The notes below the pieces were generated by a model. The model had not been told where the DNA came from. It was given only the letters and a program-made list of their open reading frames with translations, and did no database searches. A stretch of 64,000 nt of DNA from Anaeramoeba flamelloides (lineage: Eukaryota; Metamonada; Anaeramoebidae), in assembly GCA_027625915.1 (NCBI GenBank), contig JANTQA010000047.1:3162001-3226000 (forward strand), in the 5' to 3' direction. Of the stretch, positions 56,550 through 64,000 are shown piece by piece (the first letter of the stretch is position 1; each line of letters opens with the position of its first letter). Both the position numbers and the translations under genes were made by a program.

Positions 56550-57090
56550 ATAAGTTATCAGTATAAAAATGGAAATATTTTAAGCTTGATTTCGAATGAA
56601 CTATATATCAGAATTAAGATAGACCATTATAGGATTGATGTTTGGAACAAAGAAAAAAGAAAACAAAGATATATATATATATATATATATATATAAACAA
56701 TTCTAACAAAAATCCCAGATGAAGTGCGAATTTATATTGAATATGAAACTTGAAAGAACCAAATTTTGACGCGTAAAGCGTTATCAATGAAATAGGTAGA
56801 AAATTTCCAAATTCGCCTTTGTTTTCGATTTTTATTGTTTTTATATATTTTTTCTTCTACAATATACAAAACGAGATTTCTCATTTCAAATAAAAAGTTC
56901 CATCAATTTTTAAAATATTTAATTTTAATTTGTATTGTTTTGTTTTAAAAAGTTTTAAATATTCAGTTGAGTGATTTTTTTTTCCTTTTTTTTCATTTTT
57001 CTTTTTTCCAGGCACAACTCAATAATGGCCTTTCTTAATTCTGATATATGATTCATTAAAAATCAAACTTAAAATGTTTCTATTTTTATT
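56550..57090. repeat. Foldback element IR3
   Basis: The left end (about 56556-56635) and right end (about 57005-57085) are reverse complements. They share attttaag with ttgattt, atatatcagaattaaga and ggccattat or agaccattat. Weaker pairing continues inward through an A-rich segment. The centre holds an AT microsatellite and has no coding frame. It is an older foldback than IR1 and IR4. Confidence 0.75.
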
Positions 57091-58067
57091 CAATTAAAAA
57101 TAATTCTTGAATTTTTCTGTTCACTTTTATTTGAAAATGGGTTTATATAAACAATTTTTTAATTTGAAAAACATTTTTTTTTCAATGAATCATTTTTATA
57201 CAAAGATCAAAGACTTTTATATATTAACTTAAATCAACCCCCCCCCTCAAAAAAAAAAAAATATGGAAATTAATTTTTTTTAAACATTAAATAATAAATT
57301 TGGATAAAATATTATATAGGAGGCCTATAAAAGTGATTCCTAACATCTATTTAAACTCTTAATGGAATTTTAATTTATTTTCTATACCAATTCAAAATAG
57401 ATCAGTTTTTAAGTTTTTTCAAAGTTTATCGTTTTTCAGCAAACATCTTTCGTTATTTTTATTAGTAAAATACCAAAGTGATATAATTGATCTATTAGAA
57501 ATAAAAATGAAAAATTGAGATGAATTATTCTTCTTTTACCCTTTCAAAAATAAATTTAAATATTTTAATTCTTATCTACTTTTTGAATTAAGATCCCCAA
57601 AGTCTTTGTTGTACTGTATTACCTTTAAACGTTAGTTTGTTAATGAAAGATAAATCGTTTCTGAAAAGAACATGTGTGATAAGATTGGTAGAATACTAAA
57701 TTTAAAAATAAATAAAATAAAAAATTACATCAGACTATATGGAAAAAACAAAAAATATTAACATTTCAATAAATCATAAAAGTTCCCAATTTCTCAAAAG
57801 AATGAAATTTAAAATATTATCAAGATTTAATATCTTAAATATTTATATATCCTTTGTGGTATTTTGTATATTTTTTGGAAAGATTAATGAAAATCTTGTT
57901 CAATTGTTTTTCAACTGATAGTAAAGCTTTCAAATTTTCAGATTCTTTAATTTTCAGACACAGTTAATTTTTTTTTGAAAAATCTATTTAATTTACAAAA
58001 AGAATTTTTAAGGTTACTAAACCCAAAAGTTATACACCCACTGAAACCACAAAAAGTTATCATCTTG

Positions 58068-58553
58068 TTCTCTGTATAAGGCTATTTTATTTTGGTTTTT
58101 AGTTGATCAATCTTTCACTTTGTATTGATTTTAATTTTAGTTTAATGGTAGTTAAAAAATGAATTTATTTATTTTTTTTTCGGAAATCCAAATTTAAAAG
58201 TATAAGCCTAATATTTTCTAAAGGTGATTGTTTAAAAGAAATTTTGTTTTTTGGGTTGCCAATTGGATATTTATATTTGGGTTAAATTTGATTTTTTGCT
58301 TTTAAAAAAATGATATTTTATTCTGATTAATTATATAATAGGAGACTAAAAATATTAAATTGAGATCTCAAAAACCATATTTGTTTTTTATAGAATACCT
58401 CTCAATCTCTTAGCCTTACACTCTCAAATTTGGATTTCCGAAAAAAAAATAAATAAATTGATTTTTCAACTACAATTAAACTTGTATTAAAACCAATACA
58501 AAGTGAAAGATAGATTAATTAAAAACCTCAATAAAATAGCCTTATACAGAGAA
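58068..58553. repeat. Foldback element IR4
   Basis: Arms at about 58068-58213 and 58408-58553 are near-identical reverse complements over about 146 bases. Shared blocks are ttctctgtataaggctattt, ctttcactttgtattg, aatttatttattttttttt and tcggaaatccaaattt. The spacer of about 194 bases has no coding frame. It looks like a recent foldback or MITE. Confidence 0.9.
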
Positions 58554-59340
58554 TAAAATGAGCTTTTTTTCGAGTTTCATGGTTTAAAAACCTTAATTTC
58601 AGATTCTTTTTCAACCAAAAAAATCAAAACAAATTTTAATATTTCACAGGGCAAAAACTAAAATAAGTTTAAAACAAATTTTTTAAAGAAGAATAAAAAT
58701 ATGTTGTGCCTTATAGTTCCCTTTCCTGATTTAACCCCCCCTGTTTGTACTCTAGGTGTGAGAAAAAGTAATATTTGTTTGACTTATATTTAAATAATAA
58801 ATGGGAAAAAATTTTTCTCTTCTTTTTCAATTCTCTAATTGAATAAATTAGAAAGTTATAGATTGAATTTGTGTCTCAAATTATTTTCTTGGTCCACTTT
58901 ATTTAGGTATCTATTTTTTGTCAAAGAAGAATCTTTAACGACACATTTTGGTGAATAATAAATACCATAATAATCGAATCTTTTTATAAGTTTGAATTTT
59001 CACCTACCAGACCTCTTATTTCTTTTGCCAAAACACCAATACAGAAAAAAAACTCTGTAAATAACGAAATACACTTGAATCAACTCTGCTCTCAACCTTG
59101 CTTTATGGAAATATTTTCTTCAGAGAAAACAAGCCAATATTACTTTTTGTAATTGAATACAAAACAAATAATTTGTTTACAAAATTTCTTCATTATTTCA
59201 TAGGCGATACAAATTGTAAAAAAACTAGTTTTCTGATCTTTTTCTCTGCTGTTTCAATTGGGGTAATTATAAAACTGTTTGGAAATAAAAAGGAAGAAGA
59301 AAGGAAATTTTCATTTTTTCTAAAATTAATTTCAATTTTT

Positions 59341-62300
59341 ATGATCAATCCAAATGAAAACTCACAAAATGACGAACATAGCAATGATATAAAAGAACCA
59401 CACTGTAATATTTGAACAAAAAATACTGTATTTAGATCCAGCAATAAACTTTAAAACTTTTATAATTTTTTAATTTTTTTTCTTCTTCAAACACAACAAC
59501 CCAAAAACACATAAAACAAAAAAAAAAAATAAAGTTAATGAAATTGTGAGGAAAGGTGAGAAATTGTTTCGGACACTAAATTATAAAGGGGCATTGCTCC
59601 AATACCAACACGCACTCTCGCTTCGACCGAACAATGTGAAATTATTAAACAACTTGGGAACGTTATTTTTAAAAATGCAAAACCCGACTGAGGCACTGAG
59701 CCATTTCAACTCTGCAACCAAAATCCGATCAAACGATCCGATTTTAGAAATGAATTTAGGGCTTGCCTATAGCCGTCTTGGCGATTACAACGAATCGGTT
59801 CAACATTATTTAAAGTCGATCAAGCTTAATCCAAACTGCGGTTTAACATATTTCAATTTAGCGCGGGTTTATGAACATATGGGATCCAAACAAGAAAGCT
59901 TGAAGTACTACAAGAGGTGCATGAAAATTGAACCGAACAATGTCAAATTCCTGAGCAATTATTCCAAGTTGCTCTGGAATTTAAACGAGCAAGAGCAAAG
60001 TATGGAAATTCTTGAAAGGGGGATCAAGAAATATCCCAATAACACAAGAATCTTGACTTCGCTGGGGAACCTTCATTTCCAAAGATACGATTATTCGAAA
60101 GCAGAAAAGTATTACCGGAAGGCGATCAAAATCGACCACGCCCATTTTGGCGCCCATTTAAATTTAGGGACTGTGTACCTGAGGATGAGCTCATATAATA
60201 ACGCAGAAATTTCCTTAAATCGGGCTTTAGAATTGCAGCCGAACAATTGCAGAGTAAATTGGAATTTGGCAATGACTCTAATCAAGCAAAAAAGGAAAAC
60301 CGAGGCAAAGAAATATTTAAAACTAGTTATCGAATTGGATCTAAAGAACGCCTTTGCCCATTACTATTTGGCAAAAATTTTGCATTTCCAAAACTTGACC
60401 AAGGAGGCAGTGGCTGAATACCAACGCGCAATCAAAATTGAAAAAAATATTTACAAATTCTCTTTTGCCTTGGGGAGAGCGCTATATGATTTAGAATTAT
60501 TTGAAGGATCACTAAAATGCTTTAGCTCTGCTTGCAGAAATAAGAAAAATGATCATTATTTATTAATATGGAAGGCAAAGGCAGAATTGTCGACTGGTAA
60601 TAAAGATTCGGCAATTTTAATTGCATATCGTTTAATTGAATCGATTGCAAATTCAAAATTATACTTTGACTTAGATTTAAATTTGGAACCACATTTTAAA
60701 ACAAACACCAACACCATTTCAAAATCAACATCAAATACTAATGTCATTACAAATACAAATACAAATACAAACACAAACACAAATTCCAACAATACAATAC
60801 ATATTGATTCTGTTTCAAATTCATTTACTGATTCTTCTACAAACACAATTACAAAAACAAATTCAAAGTCAAATTCAAAAACAAATTTAAATTCACAAAC
60901 AAAAACAAACACAAAAACAAAACCAAATACAAACACAAACACAAATTCAATTTTAAATCAAAATATCATCTCATATTATAAAGATAAAAAAAATGAAAGT
61001 AAATCTCTCAACAGCAATAGCATTGATAACAACAAGGAGAACCAAAACGAGAAGGCCAATCAAAAAAAAAAAAAAAAAATTTCCAAAGTATTATTATTAT
61101 TGGGCGACTTTTACAAATCGATTGGTGGCAATGAAGAAAAAGTCATTAATCTATATAAGAATGTACCACGAATTGATCCCTATTCATCTGAATCTGCTAC
61201 TGCAAGGATCAATTTAGCAAAAGTGTATGCGGCCAATGGAGATTTGACAAGAGCGATTCGATCTGTATTACAATCCTTGGAAGTCGAACCCAACAATTGG
61301 CGAGGGCATGCATTGCTTGGCGTCTTGTTTGCGAAAAAGCAAAAATTTAAAAATGCATGTGTGAGCTATTATCGTGCACTTACACTGAAGCCAACGTGTG
61401 CGAAGGTATGGTATAATTACGGAAGGACAAGCGAACAAATCAAGGGCTACACCAACCAAGCTGTGCAATGCTACAAAAAGGCTGTGACTCTTCAATCGGA
61501 TTTTGTTGATGCATGGTTTAACTTGGCCCTGATACTGAGCAAATACGAAAAATATGAAACCTCATTAAAGGCCTTTCAAGAGGTATTAAAATATGATCCC
61601 AATAATTACCAAGCATTAATTAATATTAGTATTGTGTATTTGCATTGCGACAACGCCAAGAAATCGTTAAGCATTTTAAAAAAGATTTTAATAAAAGAAC
61701 CCGACAATAATGAGGCATTGTTTAATTTAGGATCGGTATATTCCACCCTGAAAAAATGGGAAAAAGCAAAAATTTGTTATGAAAGGGCACATAAAAAATG
61801 TACAGATAAGGGTAAAATCTCACGAGCACTAGGAAACTGCTATTTACATTTGAAATTCCCAGATAAGGCGGTCAAAATGTATCACTTAGCTTTAATGTCA
61901 GAACCAGCAAATTCTTTGTTACATTTCGAATTTGCGATCGCACTTGAAAATAATGATCAACTTACAAAAGCTAAACAAAGCTACAAAAGAGCGATAAAAT
62001 TAAATAAAAAAATACCCAAATATTGGTTTAACTTAGCAAAGCTATTAATCAAAATGTATGAAAGAAAAAAAAATTTATTCAGTGAATTGTATTTCGATCA
62101 CCACAATTCCAATAATTTAAATGAGCGTAAAGATCAAAAAATAAATAAAATAATCAAAACTTTTAACAAGGCTTTAAAATTATCGCCGGGGTATTCAAAA
62201 TGCTGGAATAGCTTTGGCATTTTTTATTCTCTAATTGGTAATTGGAACAAATTCAATTATTGCTTTAACCGGGCAATAACACTGAATCCGCAATATTCAA

Positions 62301-64000
62301 ACGCTTGGTTTAATTGGGGAATTTCTTTAAAAAATATGGGTGCCAAAAAGAAATCCCTTTCCAAGTTAAAAAAAAGTATACAATTCGATCCAAATAACAT
62401 TGAAAAATTGAGAGTTATTGCAATGGCTTATTTTGAAATCTGTAACTATCAAGAATCAATAACAACTTTTAAAAGAATTTTAAATATTAGCCCGAACTAT
62501 CCAAAATCTTTATTATTTTTAGGTCTTTCAATTTTAAATAATAGTAAAGGGAACAGTAATAGTAATAACGAGAGCGAGACCAAGAACGAGAACGAGAACG
62601 AGAATGAGAAAGAGAACGAGAACGAGAACGACAATGACAATGAGAGTAATAGTAATATTGACAATAATGATAATGGCATTGGTAATGATAATCTAGATAT
62701 TAATAATCAAAGAGAAGCAACAAAAATTTGGAAAAAATTTATTTCTTTATATCCTAATTCACCAAAACCCTATCTAAAAATTGCAAAATTAATCACAAAT
62801 CCAAAATTCCAAAAACTTTCAATTAACTATATCAATAAAGCTAAAAAAATCTCACCTAACTCTCCACACGTTTGGTTTCTTTCTGCAAAAATTTTCAAAC
62901 ATTATAAATTAAATGTCGTTGCCATTGAAAATTTTGAAAAAGCAATAATATTAGGGAATAAAGCCATCCAATTAAAATCATTAACCAACATTGGTATTCT
63001 TTTGCATTTGGAGAATAATACTAATAATAATAATACGGATCTGAATAATAATAATATGAATATGAATATAAACACCAATAATAGTTCTAGTACCAGTACC
63101 AGTACCAGCAATAATTCCAGTGTCAATGCTGTAATAAAATTAAATAATAAAAATGCTCTTGGATATTTAAAAAGGGCTAAAAAAATAGATCCTGTGAATT
63201 ATAAAGTACTATTTAATATTGGAATAATTTATCAAGACCAAAAAAAATATAAAAAAGCCATAAAATATTATAAACTTGCACAAAAAAAATCCGTTGCTGG
63301 GAATCAAAATTGCTGGAAATGCTGGTATAACTTGGGTTCAATCTATTCAATTCTGGACGATCATCCCAATTCATTGAATGCATTTGAAAAGTCCCTTGAA
63401 TTAAATAAATATAATACAATGGCTTGGGTTGATTTGGGATATTTATTATTAAAAAATGAAAAAACAAAGGAAGCAAAATTTTATTTTAGACAAGCTATTA
63501 ATTTTTCTAATAATGATTCAAGTATACCTACATCGATTGGGGAAAAATATTTATCTATAAATAATATTCATAAAGCAATTAAATGGTTTAAAAAAGGTAT
63601 AAAATTTGATCAAAATAATCATGCAAATTGGCTAAATTTACTAAAGGCTTTGCACATGCGACAGAAAAATAGTAATGATAATAGTAATAATACGAGTAGT
63701 AGCAGACGCAATAGTATTAGTAACAACAATAATATTAATAAACAAGGGGGAAAAAATAATGTGGAATTTAATCTTGAAATCATAGAAATTTATGAAAAAA
63801 TCACTGAAATAAAGCCTGAATCACCAAATTATTGGCTAGAATTAGGCATATGTTATTTAAATACAAGTCAAATAAAAAAATCTAAAAAATGTGTTAAAAA
63901 GGCAATCAATTTAAATAGCCAATTTGCCATGGCTTGGAATATATTGGGAGAAATCAATTTAAAAGAAAATTTGTTAAAAAATGCAATAAAATGCTTCCAA
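59341..64000 (+). CDS. Very large TPR-repeat protein, 3' end outside the window
   Basis: Exon 1 is 59341-59404 (MINPNENSQNDEHSNDIKEPH). The 130-nt intron has donor GTAATA and an AG acceptor at 59533-59534. Exon 2 starts at 59535 and stays open to the window end; the junction closes in phase 1. At least 1509 residues are visible. Nearly all are tetratricopeptide repeats, well over twenty, with consensus features such as W-x-x-LG, A-x-x-x-Y-x-KA and L-x-P-N-N. Examples are LQYQHALSLRPNNVKLLNNL, CYKKAVTLQSDFVDAWFNLA and CFNRAITLNPQYSNAWFN. Low-complexity inserts split the solenoid: a TNTN tract (about residues 420-500), poly-K near 530, NENE near 1025 and N/S-rich tracts near 1180 and 1410. TPR solenoids are scaffolds that bind peptides or partner proteins. 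Candidates include SKI3/TTC37-like, OGT-like and TMTC-like proteins, but no defining domain is in view. Confidence 0.88.

Larger units (their letters stand above)
51501..59340. other. Largest intergenic region, repeats only
   Basis: 7.8 kb between divergent CH/PH-like and TPR genes. It contains repeat B copy 2, a partial repeat G copy 3, two large foldbacks (about 56550-57090 and 58068-58553), an AT microsatellite and a 22-base inverted repeat near 56034-56120. Open frames at 51882-52112, 53982-54191 and 55824-56111 on the minus strand have no family signal. The start of the TPR gene at 59341 lies in a longer open frame that has no ATG further upstream. Confidence 0.7.

Noticed and set aside
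60556-60942. 128-codon minus-strand Val/Phe-rich frame
   Set aside because: It is the antisense shadow of the TNTN tract in the TPR gene.
1-64000. tRNA, rRNA, CRISPR arrays, viral or prokaryotic gene clusters
   Set aside because: No tRNA-like T-loop and acceptor pairing, no spaced direct repeats, and no capsid, integrase or reverse-transcriptase motifs were seen on reading both strands.

Overview
The window is nuclear DNA of an AT-rich, intron-containing protist. Exons are visibly richer in G and C than the flanks, which are dominated by poly-A and poly-T. TAA and TGA both act as stops, so the code looks standard. Proteins carry long homopolymeric and dipeptide tracts (EKEK, GKGK, RGRG, TNTN, poly-N, poly-K). 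Together with long, repeat-littered gaps this recalls free-living amoeboid protists such as Anaeramoeba or dictyostelid-like amoebae. That placement is an impression from style, not a proof. No tRNA, rRNA, CRISPR or prokaryotic operon was seen.

Eight protein genes can be supported. (1) 4662-5471 minus: a multi-pass membrane protein like the NnrU/MddA methyltransferase family. (2) 9390-12302 minus: Tudor-SN (SND1/TSN), intronless. (3) 16766-25678 plus: VPS18, the RING-finger HOPS/CORVET core subunit, in five exons with introns of 3.3 and 1.8 kb. (4) 26948-28234 plus: a bZIP transcription factor. (5) 31464-38383 minus: the large nuclear cap-binding subunit CBP80/NCBP1, in four exons with one 3.8 kb intron. 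(6) 43505-44692 plus: an RGG-box protein in two exons. (7) 46950-51500 minus: a 1516-residue protein with a calponin-homology-like N-terminus, two PH-like regions and a giant acidic, EK-rich tail. (8) 59341 to the window end, plus: a very large TPR protein whose 3' end lies outside.

The genes are independent units; no operon or pathway cluster is evident. Several are general eukaryotic machinery: RNA metabolism (TSN, CBP80, RGG protein) and endolysosomal tethering (VPS18). Gaps between genes run from 1.3 to 7.8 kb. They hold no convincing genes, but they do hold a dense layer of old dispersed repeats. At least seven repeat families have two or more diverged copies inside this one window. There are also four large inverted-repeat (foldback or MITE-like) elements. 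Some copies lie inside the long VPS18 introns, which suggests that repeat insertion made those introns long. Small introns (about 120-175 nt) have GTAAAA- or GTATGT-like donors and T-rich tracts before AG. I closed reading phase by hand across all proposed junctions except one in VPS18.
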